A stretch of 64,000 nucleotides of DNA from JANLQX01 sp031368215 (GTDB lineage Bacteria > Actinomycetota > Acidimicrobiia > Acidimicrobiales > JANYDT01). Below, in pieces: positions 17,754 through 26,497 of this stretch. Made by a program: the position numbers and the translations under genes. The number at the start of each line of letters is the position of its first letter. The first letter of the stretch is position 1. The notes beneath the pieces were generated by a model, which was given only the letters and a program-made list of their open reading frames with translations, was not told the origin of the DNA and made no database searches. Location: positions 54,531 to 118,530 of the forward strand of contig JANLRD010000276.1 of NCBI GenBank assembly GCA_031368215.1, in the 5' to 3' direction.

Positions 17754-18280
17754 CGTCCTGCCCTTCGTCCCGACCGACCGGAGAAGTCTGGCGCGGGTCC
17801 CGGTGCATGCTCGTACGTTTCACCGGAATTCCTCACGGCAGTAACGGGCCCCGAGTCGCGGGTGTCCGTCTGCCCGTCGAGCCAGCTCTGCAGGAGGACC
17901 GCGGCGGCGACCTTGTCCACCACGTGGCGACGGTCGCGAGCCTTCACGTTGCGCTCCTGGAGCGCACGGTGCGCTGTTGCCGTGGTGAACCGTTCGTCGT
18001 GGAGGACGACGGGAACGGCGAAGCGCAGAGCCAACTCGGCAACCTCGGTTCGGATGAGCGCTGCTGCGTGCCCTTCCCTGCCGTCGAGGCCGACCGGAAG
18101 TCCGACGACGATGGCATCGGGTTCGTACTCGTCAACGATCTTGGCGATCGCATCGTGATCATCTCGATGCGACCGGCCGCGGAGCACCACGGTGACCGGT
18201 GAGGCAAGTGTTCTTGTGAGGTCCGACGACGCGACGCCGATGCGCTTGGACCCCAGATCGAGGGACAGCACACGTGCCAT
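17750..18280 (-). CDS. ruvX: Putative pre-16S rRNA nuclease / Holliday junction resolvase-like (YqgF family)
   Basis: A 176-residue RNase H-fold protein. The first catalytic aspartate is in LSLDLGSKRIGVA, the central acidic motif is in PDAIVVGLPVGLDG, and the last is in HVVDKVAAAVLLQSWLD. The family takes part in 16S rRNA 5'-end maturation in E. coli, and resolvase-like roles have also been proposed. DERFTT, typical of the family, is present. It is followed by mltG with a 4-bp overlap and lies 16 bp after alaS. The C-terminal tail of about 25 residues is poorly conserved. Confidence 0.93.
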   Translation of the reverse strand: MARVLSLDLGSKRIGVASSDLTRTLASPVTVVLRGRSHRDDHDAIAKIVDEYEPDAIVVGLPVGLDGREGHAAALIRTEVAELALRFAVPVVLHDERFTTATAHRALQERNVKARDRRHVVDKVAAAVLLQSWLDGQTDTRDSGPVTAVRNSGETYEHAPGPAPDFSGRSGRRAGR

Positions 18281-18296
18281 CGTCGGTCACGCCCGC

Positions 18297-20936
18297 TTAC
18301 GCGATTCCGGCGGCAGCTCGTGCCTGGGCAAGGGCGTCGTCGAGACCGTCCGGGTTGCGTCCGCCCGCGAGGGCAACGTCGGCCGCCTTGCCTCCGCCAC
18401 CGCCGATCGACTTCACGGCCTCGGCAATGAGCTCCGATGCGTGGAATCCCGAGTCCTTCCGGACGGCCGAGATGAGCGCGACCCCTCCCGCCGACGGTGC
18501 CGACCCGAGGATTACAGCGTTCACGCCGGGCACGTCGCGCACCGCGATGGCAAGGTCCTTGAGGTCTTCGCGGGCAACGTCGTCGACCCGAGCGACAACG
18601 ACACCGCGGACGGCGGCAGCCGCAAGGGTCTGAGCACGACCACCCGCCAGTTGGCGACGGAGCTGCTCGACTTCCTTCTCGAGGCCCTTGCGCTCGTCGA
18701 GCAGTCGGCCGACGCGGTCATGGAGATCTTCGGGCTTGACCCGCAGCAGCGACGACACGCCGTACAGAACGCGTTCGTCAGCACGCAGACGTTCGATCGT
18801 TCGCAGACCGGTGGTGGCCTCGATGCGACGGATGTTCGAGCCGATGGAGCTCTCGCTGGTGACCGTGACGGCGCCGATCTGACCCACGTTGCGGACGTGG
18901 GTGCCGCCGCAGAACTCGAGCGACGGACCGGCCTGCAGGACCCGGACCCGTTCGCCGTACTTGTCTCCGAAGAACGCGATGGCACCCATCTCCTCGGCTT
19001 CGGACTTGGTGACCTCGGGATTGTTTGTGTCGGCCGCCGTGAGCACGACCTCGTTCACGAGATTCTCGATGCGGTGAATCTGCTCGCTGCTCACTCCCTC
19101 GTAGTGCGAGAAGTCGAAACGAAGACGGTCAGGGCCCACCAGGGAGCCGGCCTGCTTCACGTGGTCGCCCAAGACCTGCCGCAGGGCCCAGTGGAGGAGA
19201 TGGGTGGCCGTGTGATTGCGGCGGGTGGCATCGCGCTTCGCCGCATCGATATGTGCACTTGCCTTCTCTCCAACCTCGATCGAACCGGAGCGGACGACCG
19301 CCCGGTGCCGGACGAGCCCGGGGATCGCGTACGTCGTATCGATGACGGAGGCCACGCCGGTGGCGGTGCGGATCTCCCCGGTGTCGCCGACCTGGCCGCC
19401 GGACTCGGCGTAGAAGGGGGTGCGATCGAGAAACACCTCCACCGCCGATGCGTCTTCCGGATCGACGGTGACAACTCCGACCACGGTGGCGTCGCTCACC
19501 TCGGTGGAGCCGTAGCCCACGAAGGTCGTGATGCCGTGGAACTCCATGATGTCGCGGTACTGCCTGGCCTGCTCCTCAGGCGTCGATGCATCCTTTCGGG
19601 CCGATCGGGCCCGGTTGCGCTGCTCGTCCATGAGCACCGTGAAGCGCTCCTCGTCGACGGCCACGCTCCGCTCGCCGACGATCTCCCGGGTCAGTTCGAG
19701 TTGGAACCCGAAGGTGTCGTGGAGCTCGAACGCAGTGTCGCCGTCGAGCGGCGCACCGGTAGGAAGCGCGCGTAGCTTGTCGTCGAGCATCACGCTCCCC
19801 CGCTCGAGGGTGCGTCGGAACTGCTCCTCCTCGCGCGTGATCACGTTGAGGATGTGGTCGCGGCGCTCACGCACTGCGGGATACGCGTCGCCCATCACGT
19901 CGATCGCCACATCGACGAGCTCAGGCATGACGTTGCGCTTCGCACCGAGACGGTACGCATGCCGAACGGCGCGCCGCACGATGCGGCGCAGCACGTAGCC
20001 ACGATCGTTGTTCGACGGGAAGACCTCGTCGCCGATCAGCATCGCGCTCGATCGGGCATGTTCGGCCAGCACTCGCAAGGAGAACGAATCGGCATCGTCG
20101 TAGTCGCCGACGATGTACGTGGCACCGGTGATGCTCCGGGCGCGATCGATCAGCGGAGCCATGAGATCGGTCTCCCACACCGCCTCCACACCCTGGAGAA
20201 GGCACAGGATCCGCTCGAGGCCGGCACCGGTGTCGATCGACGGCTTCGGCAGCGGTGTTCGAGTGCCGTCCTCCGCCTGGTCGAACTGCATGAACACGAG
20301 GTTCCAGAACTCGAGGAATCGAGCCTCAGCGGCCGGATTGAGCGGACCGCCTTCAGGTCCGTACTTTGCGCCGCGGTCGATATAGATCTCGCTGCATGGG
20401 CCACACGGACCGGTCGGACCCATCTGCCAGAAGTTGTCCTTGTCACCGAGCCGCTGGATCCGCGACTTGGGCATCTCGGTCAGGTCGAGCCACAGCGCTT
20501 CGGCCTCGTCGTCGGACTCGTGGACCGTGACCCACAGCTGCTCGGGATCGAAACCGAGGGTGCTCGTGGTGAAGTCCCACGCATAGGTGATCGCCTGCGA
20601 CTTGAAGTAGTCACCGAAGCTGAAGTTGCCCAGCATCTCGAAGAACACCAGGTGACGGGCGGTGCGGCCGACGTCGTCGAGGTCGTTGTGCTTGCCCCCG
20701 GCCCGAGCGCATTTCTGGCTGGTCGTGGCCCGCTTGAACGGTGCGGTCTCGTCGCCGGTGAAGTACGGCTTGAACGGGACCATGCCGGCCACGGTGAACA
20801 GCAGGGACGGGTCGTGCGGGATCAGGCTCCCGGACGCAACCTCCTGGTGGCCGCGGGCAACGAAGTGGTCCAGGAAACTCCGGCGGAGCTCGTCGGAGGT
20901 TTTCGGCGGAGATGACGGACGCGGCGAGTTCGACAT
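18297..20936 (-). CDS. alaS: Alanyl-tRNA synthetase
   Basis: Charges tRNA-Ala. The 879 residues match the full-length bacterial enzyme. It begins with the class II catalytic core (SSDELRRSFLDHFVARGHQ-type start, MVPFKPYFTGDE, KCARAGGKHNDLDDVG). The tRNA-recognition domain follows, then the editing domain with its zinc-binding HTATHLLH and CGGTHVRN motifs. The C-terminal oligomerisation/DHHA1 domain contains SAPSAGGVALISAV and the glycine-rich GGGGGKAADVALAGG. No domain is missing. It heads the alaS-ruvX-mltG block, and the small single-helix protein lies just upstream. Confidence 0.97.
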   Translation of the reverse strand: MSNSPRPSSPPKTSDELRRSFLDHFVARGHQEVASGSLIPHDPSLLFTVAGMVPFKPYFTGDETAPFKRATTSQKCARAGGKHNDLDDVGRTARHLVFFEMLGNFSFGDYFKSQAITYAWDFTTSTLGFDPEQLWVTVHESDDEAEALWLDLTEMPKSRIQRLGDKDNFWQMGPTGPCGPCSEIYIDRGAKYGPEGGPLNPAAEARFLEFWNLVFMQFDQAEDGTRTPLPKPSIDTGAGLERILCLLQGVEAVWETDLMAPLIDRARSITGATYIVGDYDDADSFSLRVLAEHARSSAMLIGDEVFPSNNDRGYVLRRIVRRAVRHAYRLGAKRNVMPELVDVAIDVMGDAYPAVRERRDHILNVITREEEQFRRTLERGSVMLDDKLRALPTGAPLDGDTAFELHDTFGFQLELTREIVGERSVAVDEERFTVLMDEQRNRARSARKDASTPEEQARQYRDIMEFHGITTFVGYGSTEVSDATVVGVVTVDPEDASAVEVFLDRTPFYAESGGQVGDTGEIRTATGVASVIDTTYAIPGLVRHRAVVRSGSIEVGEKASAHIDAAKRDATRRNHTATHLLHWALRQVLGDHVKQAGSLVGPDRLRFDFSHYEGVSSEQIHRIENLVNEVVLTAADTNNPEVTKSEAEEMGAIAFFGDKYGERVRVLQAGPSLEFCGGTHVRNVGQIGAVTVTSESSIGSNIRRIEATTGLRTIERLRADERVLYGVSSLLRVKPEDLHDRVGRLLDERKGLEKEVEQLRRQLAGGRAQTLAAAAVRGVVVARVDDVAREDLKDLAIAVRDVPGVNAVILGSAPSAGGVALISAVRKDSGFHASELIAEAVKSIGGGGGKAADVALAGGRNPDGLDDALAQARAAAGIA

Positions 20937-20988
20937 GGCCGGACGATCCTACCGGCCACCTGTTTCCCGCCTTCCCCGCTTTCGGCGT

Positions 20989-21255
20989 CTATTTCCTGCG
21001 CAGACCTTCGCGCAGTTCGGTCTCGCGGGTGCTGGCGGCGGAACGGCCTTCAGCGATCGCCGACCGGATCTTCTCGCGGGTCGCCGCGTTGCGGGACCGC
21101 GCGGCACCCCGGACACGGCGGGCGATCGCGCCGGGCGCGGCGGCCGCCACCTTTTCCGCGACGACGCGCTTGGCCTTGCGTTCGAGCCACCGCGATCCGA
21201 CCGTTCCGGCGACGGCGCCCGTCGCCCACCAGATGACGCGCTTGAACATGGACAT
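20989..21255 (-). CDS. Small single-pass membrane protein
   Basis: An 88-residue protein with one N-terminal hydrophobic segment (RVIWWATGAVAGTVGSRWL) and a strongly basic remainder rich in Ala, Arg and Lys that should be cytoplasmic. It resembles the small uncharacterised proteins that lie between the DUF948 gene and alaS in many actinobacteria, and the position here is the same. The initiator could be the first Met or the third residue (MFKRV). No catalytic motif is visible. Its function is unknown; a membrane-associated scaffold is only a guess. Confidence 0.75.
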   Translation of the reverse strand: MSMFKRVIWWATGAVAGTVGSRWLERKAKRVVAEKVAAAAPGAIARRVRGAARSRNAATREKIRSAIAEGRSAASTRETELREGLRRK

Positions 21256-21495
21256 GATCGTAGGGCGGCGCGATGACCGGGACGCAACAGACGATCGGGA
21301 GGAACCTCGTCACCACCGCCGGAGCTTCAACCGGTCACGCGCCGCCCGAACCCGACGATCGCCCGACGCCGTGCGACCGTAGCGGCGAACTTGTTGTTGG
21401 CGCGGCCGACCGGGTCGGCGGGCCCAACGGGGTCAACCGCCACGACCTCACCCACCTCGTTCGCGCCTCGGCATTGCGCGGCATGCGCCAGCGCG

Positions 21496-21756
21496 TCAAC
21501 TCTCGACCAAGACCACCACGGTCTCGGGCCGTACGCCGTCGTACTTCATTGCCGCGGCGCCCGCCTCGCTGTCCATCACCGCCTGGAACGCATCCATATC
21601 GGCAACCTCCATGAGGAGGCCGACGCGGTTCGGATTCTGCGGGTCGACAAACGTGCGGATGTTGAGGGCCACCGAGCCGAACACTTCCCTTCGTTTGGGC
21701 GATGCCAGCCAGTGCGCGACGTCCTCGACTTCATGGAATGCAATCAATGTTGGCAT
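21496..21756 (-). CDS. Small conserved hypothetical protein, ferredoxin-like fold suspected
   Basis: An 86-residue protein starting at the ATG at 21756, preceded by AGGAGA at a normal distance; the frame stays open further upstream but without support. It reads MPTLIAFHEVEDVAHWLASP at the start, then a strand-helix pattern with VGLLMEVADMDAFQAVMDS and ends in VVVLVES. This resembles small dimeric alpha-beta barrel proteins in which a cysteine-free core binds a small ligand or shields a metabolite. No active site is recognisable. It stands alone between two uncharacterised small membrane proteins, with 305 bp of apparently empty sequence upstream. Confidence 0.75.
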   Translation of the reverse strand: MPTLIAFHEVEDVAHWLASPKRREVFGSVALNIRTFVDPQNPNRVGLLMEVADMDAFQAVMDSEAGAAAMKYDGVRPETVVVLVES

Positions 21757-22061
21757 CGGATGTTCTCCTGAGTTCGGACCGGAACGCTCTGGTCTCGTCG
21801 GGAACGTACCACGGTCCACGCGTGCGGCGCTCGCCTGGTGATTCGCCGTCGTTCGATCGTATGACGCAGGCCGGCGGCATACGAGGAGATGGGCTCGATT
21901 GCTGACCGACGGTCGTACACGCAGCGTCCGGAGTGAGTTCCGAATTCGAACGTCAGCCACGCGAGTTCACCCCGTCGGCGGATCGGCCGCGCAATCCACA
22001 CGGGTCGGTCGAGAACTCCGCCGAGAACTTGCCGGCACCTCTTGCGCCTACGCGACCCGGA
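21757..22061. other. Intergenic region with no gene recognised
   Basis: About 305 bp between the small hypothetical protein and the DUF948 gene. Reading frames across it do not resemble any family and have no good ribosome site. It contains the ribosome site of the downstream small gene, and presumably its promoter. I see no tRNA, hairpin terminator or repeat that I can defend. Confidence 0.5.
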
Positions 22062-22442
22062 CTACTTCTTCGGTGTCTTCGCCGGCTCCGTGGCCTTGGC
22101 GAGACGGGCGAGCGCCCGACGACCGCCGGTCAACCACGCCAGCAGTTTGACGAACGGGTTGGTCACGGCGTTGTAGGCCAGCTTCGACGCCGCATCGGCA
22201 GTGCCCGTCAGGGACGCCGCGGTCTCGAGCAGCACGTCGGCCTTGCGATTGGCGCCCTCCGCTTTGCGGAGCGCGGAGCGGGTGTCGGCCAGGAGCGGGA
22301 GCGTCTGGGTGCGGAGCTCGGCGAGCCCGGACGCGAGGTCACGCACCGTCCGCAGCAGTGCGCGGACGGCCAGCGCCAGGCCGATCACGAGGACCACCAG
22401 GCCGGCACCGGCGACCACCAACAGCCATTGCCACCAGGTCAT
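22062..22442 (-). CDS. DUF948-like membrane protein
   Basis: 126 residues with a single N-terminal membrane helix (WWQWLLVVAGAGLVVLVIGLALAVRAL). A helical, probably coiled-coil stretch follows (LASGLAELRTQTLPLLADTRSALRKAE), and the C-terminus is basic and Lys/Pro-rich. This layout fits the DUF948 family, whose members are found with rarA and alaS in Gram-positive bacteria. Its start overlaps the end of rarA by 4 bp, indicating translational coupling. The biochemical role is not established. Confidence 0.8.
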   Translation of the reverse strand: MTWWQWLLVVAGAGLVVLVIGLALAVRALLRTVRDLASGLAELRTQTLPLLADTRSALRKAEGANRKADVLLETAASLTGTADAASKLAYNAVTNPFVKLLAWLTGGRRALARLAKATEPAKTPKK

Positions 22443-23800
22443 TCGCCGGACCGTTCGTCGATGCGTCCGAGCTGACCCCGCTCCGCCATGCGGGCCGCCA
22501 CCCGGCTCTCGTGGCCGTGGGACGACGGCGCGTAATACGTCCGGTCGACGAGATCATCGGGTAGGTACTGCTGGGCGACGAAGCCGGTCGGGTCGTCATG
22601 GGGGTAGCGGTATCCCTTGCCGTGTCCCAGGCGGGCGGCTCCTGCGTAGTGGGCGTCACGGAGATGGATCGGCACCGCGCCAGCCGCTCGTTCGGCGACG
22701 TCGGCCATCGCCGACCAGATCCCGAGGGCAACACGATTCGACTTCGGGGCAGTTGCCAGGTGGACCACGGCCTGCGCCAGCACCAGTTGGGCCTCGGGCA
22801 TGCCGACGGTCTCGACCGCGCGGCCGGCCGCCTCCGCCACGACGAGGCTCATCGGATCGGCCATACCGACATCTTCCGACGCGAAGATCATCAGGCGCCG
22901 GGCGACGAACCGGGCGTCGTCGCCGGCGGTGAGCATGCGGGCAAGCCAGTAGAGCGCAGCCTGCGCGTCACTGCCCCGGAGAGACTTGATAAGTGCACTG
23001 ACCACATCGTAGTGATCGTCCGGACCGTAACGGAGAACCCGGGCATCCACGGCCGCCTCGGCGTCGGCCAGCGTGATACGGGCAGGTTCAGTCGGCGTGT
23101 CGCGACGGGGGTCGTCGGCGAGGGCGATCGCCACCTCGAGCGAGGTCAGTAGCGAGCGCCCATCGCCATCGGCCATCGCCACGAGATGATCCAGCGCGTC
23201 ATCATCAGCGCGCGTACCATCGACGGCGAGACCGCGTCGGGCGAGCTCGTGCAGCGAGGCGGTGTCGTGCGGACGGAGCCGGAAGAGCGTCGAACGTGAC
23301 AGCAGCGGACCGTTGACGGCGAAGCTCGGGTTCTCGGTGGTGGCGCCAACGAGGACGAGCGTCCCGTCCTCCACGCTCGGAAGGAGGGCGTCCTGCTGCG
23401 CCCGGTTGAAGCGGTGGATCTCGTCGAGGAACAAGATCGTGCCCCGCTGATGCAAGCGCAGTTCCTCACGGGCCAGTTCGACGGTCTCCCGAACATCCTT
23501 CACCCCGGCCGTCACCGCGGACATCGGCACGAATCGCTTCGACGTGGCCGCCGCGATCAGCGACGCGAGGGTCGTCTTCCCGGTGCCGGGGGGTCCCCAC
23601 AGGATCAGTGAAGAGATCCGGTCGGATTCGATCAGCCTGCGCAGCGGCCGACCCGGAGCGAGGAGGTGGTCCTGGCCGACGACGTCATCGAGGGTCCTCG
23701 GCCGGAGCCTCGCGGCGAGGGGCGCCTGGCGTTCCAGACGCTCGCGCAGGCCGGCCGAGAACAGGTCGTCGTTCTCCGTGGCGGATCGGGCGGGCACCAC
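22439..23800 (-). CDS. rarA: Replication-associated recombination protein A (AAA+ ATPase, RarA/MgsA)
   Basis: A 453-residue clamp-loader-like ATPase that acts at stalled replication forks. It has the family opening LAARLRPRTLDDVVGQDHLL, Walker A in LILWGPPGTGKTTLAS, Walker B in GTILFLDEIHRFNRAQQD, sensor 1 in LVGATTENPSFAVN, and the C-terminal MgsA tetramerisation region (KSLRGSDAQAALYWLARML, VGMPEAQLVLAQ). Length and domains are complete. The start at 23800 precedes the conserved core by about 30 residues and could be slightly shorter. It is divergent from the Nudix gene across a 238-bp region holding a phased motif array. Confidence 0.94.
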   Translation of the reverse strand: MVPARSATENDDLFSAGLRERLERQAPLAARLRPRTLDDVVGQDHLLAPGRPLRRLIESDRISSLILWGPPGTGKTTLASLIAAATSKRFVPMSAVTAGVKDVRETVELAREELRLHQRGTILFLDEIHRFNRAQQDALLPSVEDGTLVLVGATTENPSFAVNGPLLSRSTLFRLRPHDTASLHELARRGLAVDGTRADDDALDHLVAMADGDGRSLLTSLEVAIALADDPRRDTPTEPARITLADAEAAVDARVLRYGPDDHYDVVSALIKSLRGSDAQAALYWLARMLTAGDDARFVARRLMIFASEDVGMADPMSLVVAEAAGRAVETVGMPEAQLVLAQAVVHLATAPKSNRVALGIWSAMADVAERAAGAVPIHLRDAHYAGAARLGHGKGYRYPHDDPTGFVAQQYLPDDLVDRTYYAPSSHGHESRVAARMAERGQLGRIDERSGE

Positions 23801-23875
23801 ACCATCCTGCCCGAGCCACCCGCCGGCCGCGAGAAGCCGCCGACCCTGCGCTCAACCGCATCAGGCGCTCCGTGC

Positions 23876-23993
23876 GCCGCACATCGCCCCATTCACGCCG
23901 CACATCACCGGTTTTGAGCCCAAAACGGCACCATTTCCGTCGATGTGCGGCAGGAGAGGCGTCATCTGCGGCAAGAATCAACAGATCTGCGGC
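23876..23993. promoter_or_regulatory. Phased array of a 10-bp motif between divergent rarA and Nudix genes
   Basis: Two copies of GCCGCACATC start at 23876 and 23897. Three copies in the opposite orientation start at 23942 (GATGTGCGGC, exact), 23963 (CATCTGCGGC) and 23984 (GATCTGCGGC). Within each group the starts are exactly 21 bp apart, two turns of DNA. Between the groups is a 6+6 bp hairpin, GTTTTG-agcc-CAAAAC, at 23911-23926. Spacing and symmetry suggest binding sites for a multimeric regulator on one face of the helix. The regulator is unknown. Confidence 0.5.
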
Positions 23994-24038
23994 GGCCGCG
24001 TTGGCTCCGGCTGGTCGATCGAGCCTTAGCCTGGGCCG

Positions 24039-24590
24039 GTGCGTTGGACGATCCATGGCGAGCGGAACCTCTACGAGTCCGAGTGGGTGACCCTGGCGAT
24101 GACCGATGTCGAGGTCCCGGCGATCGGGGACCGGGCCGCCGTCCGTTTCGAACATCACGTCGTGCGCATGCCGGCGCCGGCGGCCGGGGTCGTCGTCCAT
24201 GACCCGGACCGCGGGGTACTGCTGCTGTGGCGGCACCGGTTCATCACCGACACGTGGGGCTGGGAGGTGCCAGCCGGCAAGGTCGACCCGGGTGAGGACG
24301 CCCCGACCGCCGCAGCTCGTGAGGTCCTCGAGGAAACCGGCTGGTCAGCGGGGCCCTTGACCCACCTCTGCACCTACGCCCCGGTCAGCGGCGTCGGCGA
24401 CCACCGATTCGAGCTCTACGCCGCCGCGGGGGCGGACTACGTCGGGGAGCCGACCGACCCGGCGGAGGCCGAGCGGATCGACTGGGTCCCGGTGGCGAAG
24501 CTGCGCGAGGAGATCCGTGCCGGCCGGGTCGACAATGGCCTCAGCCTGACGGCCCTCCTCTGGTGCCTCGTGGAGGGCATCATCGCCTGA
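24039..24590 (+). CDS. Nudix hydrolase, ADP-ribose pyrophosphatase-like
   Basis: A 183-residue protein with a complete Nudix box (GKVDPGEDAPTAAA followed by REVLEETGW), which binds the metal used to cleave a nucleoside diphosphate linked to another group. The N-terminal strand region (RWTIHGERNLYESEWVTLAM) and the AAGVVVHDPDRGVLLLWRHR stretch resemble the ADP-sugar pyrophosphatase subgroup. The substrate cannot be fixed from sequence. It starts with a GTG and is the only plus-strand gene between 12.9 and 28 kb. It converges with aspS. Confidence 0.85.
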   Translation: MRWTIHGERNLYESEWVTLAMTDVEVPAIGDRAAVRFEHHVVRMPAPAAGVVVHDPDRGVLLLWRHRFITDTWGWEVPAGKVDPGEDAPTAAAREVLEETGWSAGPLTHLCTYAPVSGVGDHRFELYAAAGADYVGEPTDPAEAERIDWVPVAKLREEIRAGRVDNGLSLTALLWCLVEGIIA

Positions 24591-24599
24591 GCTGCCCGC

Positions 24600-24685
24600 A
24601 CGTTCTGGGTCGGCTCACGTCCGTGGGGTCGGGATCAATGCAGAAATGCCAGTGCAGAAATGCCGGTCCAGCCGACCCAGGACGT
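24600..24685. repeat. Inverted repeat in the Nudix-aspS convergent gap
   Basis: A 16-nt arm at 24600-24615 pairs with 24670-24685 at 15 of 16 positions (ACGTTCTGGGTCGGCT against its near-complement), with a 54-nt spacer. It lies between two converging genes, where it could end transcription in both directions. No T-run is present, so an intrinsic terminator is not proven. Confidence 0.4.
24639..24664. repeat. Short tandem repeat (TGCAGAAATGCC, two copies)
   Basis: The 12-mer occurs at 24639-24650 and again at 24653-24664, in the loop of the inverted repeat in the Nudix-aspS gap. It is AT-richer than its surroundings. No function can be assigned. Confidence 0.5.
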
Positions 24686-24703
24686 TCCAGCCGAGCCAGA
24701 AGG

Positions 24704-26497
24704 TCAAGCCTTGGGCGGGAGGGTGCGTAGGCCGAGCTCGGTGAGGTGCTTGTCGAGGATGTTCGTCGGTGACCCGGTCATCGGGTCGAGACCCGACTGG
24801 GTCTTCGGGAACGCGATGACCTCGCGGATGTTCTCTTCACCGGCCAGGATCGCCACCAGACGATCGACGCCGTAGGCGAAGCCTCCATGGGGCGGGGCGC
24901 CGAACTTGAACGGGTTCAGGAAGAAGCCGAACTTGCGCTGGGCCTCCTCCGGCGAGATGCCGAGCAGACCGAAGATGCGCTGCTGCAGCTCGGGCTTGTG
25001 AATACGGATCGAGCCCGAGCCCAGCTCCCAGCCGTTGAGCGTGAGGTCGTAGGCCTGGGCGCGGACCGAGAACGGGTCCGTCTCGAGCTTGTCGACGTCG
25101 TCGACGTGGGGATGAGTGAAGGCATGATGCGCCGGAATCGGGTTCCCGGCGTCGGACACCCCGTGGAACATCGGGAAGTCGACGATCCACAGAAAGCTCA
25201 GACCCTCGTTGATGGGGGGCTTGCCGAGCTCGAGGCGGAGCGCTCCGAGCACGGTGCGCACCGGATCGAGGTCGCCTGCCTGGAAGAACAGCAGGTCACC
25301 CGCTTCCGCGCCGGTGGCCACGAGGACCGCTCGCATCTCCTCGGCCGACATGAACTTGGCGACCGGCCCCTCGACCTCGGGCGCATCGCCCACCGACTTG
25401 ACCTTGAACCAGGCCAGGCCCTTGGCACCCAGGCGCTTGACGAACTCGGTGAGCTGATCGATGCGGTTGCGGGTGAGCTCGGCGCCGCCCGGGAGACGAA
25501 GACCCTTGACCGAGGGCGTCTGGAAGACCTTGGCCTCGGTGTTGGCGAAGATCGCAGTCAGCTCGACGAGCTTCATGTCGAAGCGGACGTCGGGCTTGTC
25601 GGAGCCGTATTCCTCCATCGCCTGGGTCCACGTCATGCGCGGGATCACGTCCATCGGACGCGATCCGGTGACAGCCTCCGCGGCGGCCAGAACGGATTCC
25701 GAGATGCATTCGAGGATGTCGTCCTGGGTGACGAAGCTCATCTCGGCGTCCAGCTGGGTGAACTCGAACTGACGGTCAGCGCGCAGATCTTCATCGCGCA
25801 TACAACGGGCGATCTGGAAGTAGCGGTCGGCGCCGGCAACCATCAGCAGCTGCTTGAACAACTGCGGGCTCTGCGGGAGCGCGTAGAAGCTGCCCGGGGA
25901 GAGCCGTGAGGGAACGACGAACTCGCGAGCGCCTTCGGGCGTGGAGGGCATGAGCATCGGGGTCTCGACCTCGGTGAAGCCCTGCGCGTCCATGGACTTC
26001 CGGATCGCCGCGTTGACCTTGGAGCGAAGACGCAGGTTGCGCTGCATCCGCTCACGCCGGAGATCGAGGTAGCGGTGCTTGAGGCGCATGTTCTCATCGA
26101 CCGTGGGCGATCCCTCCCGTTCGACGATCGGAAAGACCGGCGGCTCGGCCGCATTGAGGATCTCGACGGAGCACTTCTTCAGCTCGATCGTGCCCGTGGG
26201 GAGCTTGGCGTTGATGGTCTCGTCGGAACGTGCGGTCACGGTGCCCGAGATCCGGACGACGTATTCGCTGCGGAGGTCGGCGGCGCCGTCGACGACACAC
26301 TGGATCACGCCGGTACGGTCACGCACGTCGACGAATGCGAGGTGCTGGCTGTGCTCCCGGCGGGTCGACACCCATCCGCACACGACGACCTCACGGCCGA
26401 CGTCGCCGACGTTGAGCTCCCCGCAGTAGTCGGATCGCATGCCGCGGGCACGGTCGGGACGGGAGGAGGTGGAGGTCGGCGAAGTCACGGGGATCAA
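24704..26497 (-). CDS. aspS: Aspartyl-tRNA synthetase
   Basis: Charges tRNA-Asp; in organisms lacking AsnRS it may also charge tRNA-Asn. The 597 residues hold the N-terminal anticodon-binding OB fold (VGREVVVCGWVSTRREHSQHLAFVDVRDRTG). The class II core shows MPSTPEGAREFVVPSR, SPQLFKQLLMVAGADRYFQIARCMRDEDLRADRQFEFTQLD and, near the end, GGFAYGVDRLVAILAG. The bacterial GAD insertion domain lies between. The ATG at 26497 overlaps the hisS stop by 4 bp. An internal ATG at 26440 (MRSDYCGELNVGD) aligns better with the usual start, so 19 residues may be extra. Confidence 0.96.
   Translation of the reverse strand: MIPVTSPTSTSSRPDRARGMRSDYCGELNVGDVGREVVVCGWVSTRREHSQHLAFVDVRDRTGVIQCVVDGAADLRSEYVVRISGTVTARSDETINAKLPTGTIELKKCSVEILNAAEPPVFPIVEREGSPTVDENMRLKHRYLDLRRERMQRNLRLRSKVNAAIRKSMDAQGFTEVETPMLMPSTPEGAREFVVPSRLSPGSFYALPQSPQLFKQLLMVAGADRYFQIARCMRDEDLRADRQFEFTQLDAEMSFVTQDDILECISESVLAAAEAVTGSRPMDVIPRMTWTQAMEEYGSDKPDVRFDMKLVELTAIFANTEAKVFQTPSVKGLRLPGGAELTRNRIDQLTEFVKRLGAKGLAWFKVKSVGDAPEVEGPVAKFMSAEEMRAVLVATGAEAGDLLFFQAGDLDPVRTVLGALRLELGKPPINEGLSFLWIVDFPMFHGVSDAGNPIPAHHAFTHPHVDDVDKLETDPFSVRAQAYDLTLNGWELGSGSIRIHKPELQQRIFGLLGISPEEAQRKFGFFLNPFKFGAPPHGGFAYGVDRLVAILAGEENIREVIAFPKTQSGLDPMTGSPTNILDKHLTELGLRTLPPKA

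Noticed and set aside
21256..21495. Possible small gene on the plus strand in the gap after the 88-residue membrane protein
   Set aside because: Frames are Arg/Pro/Thr-rich shadows without ribosome sites, and the gap fits a normal intergenic region.
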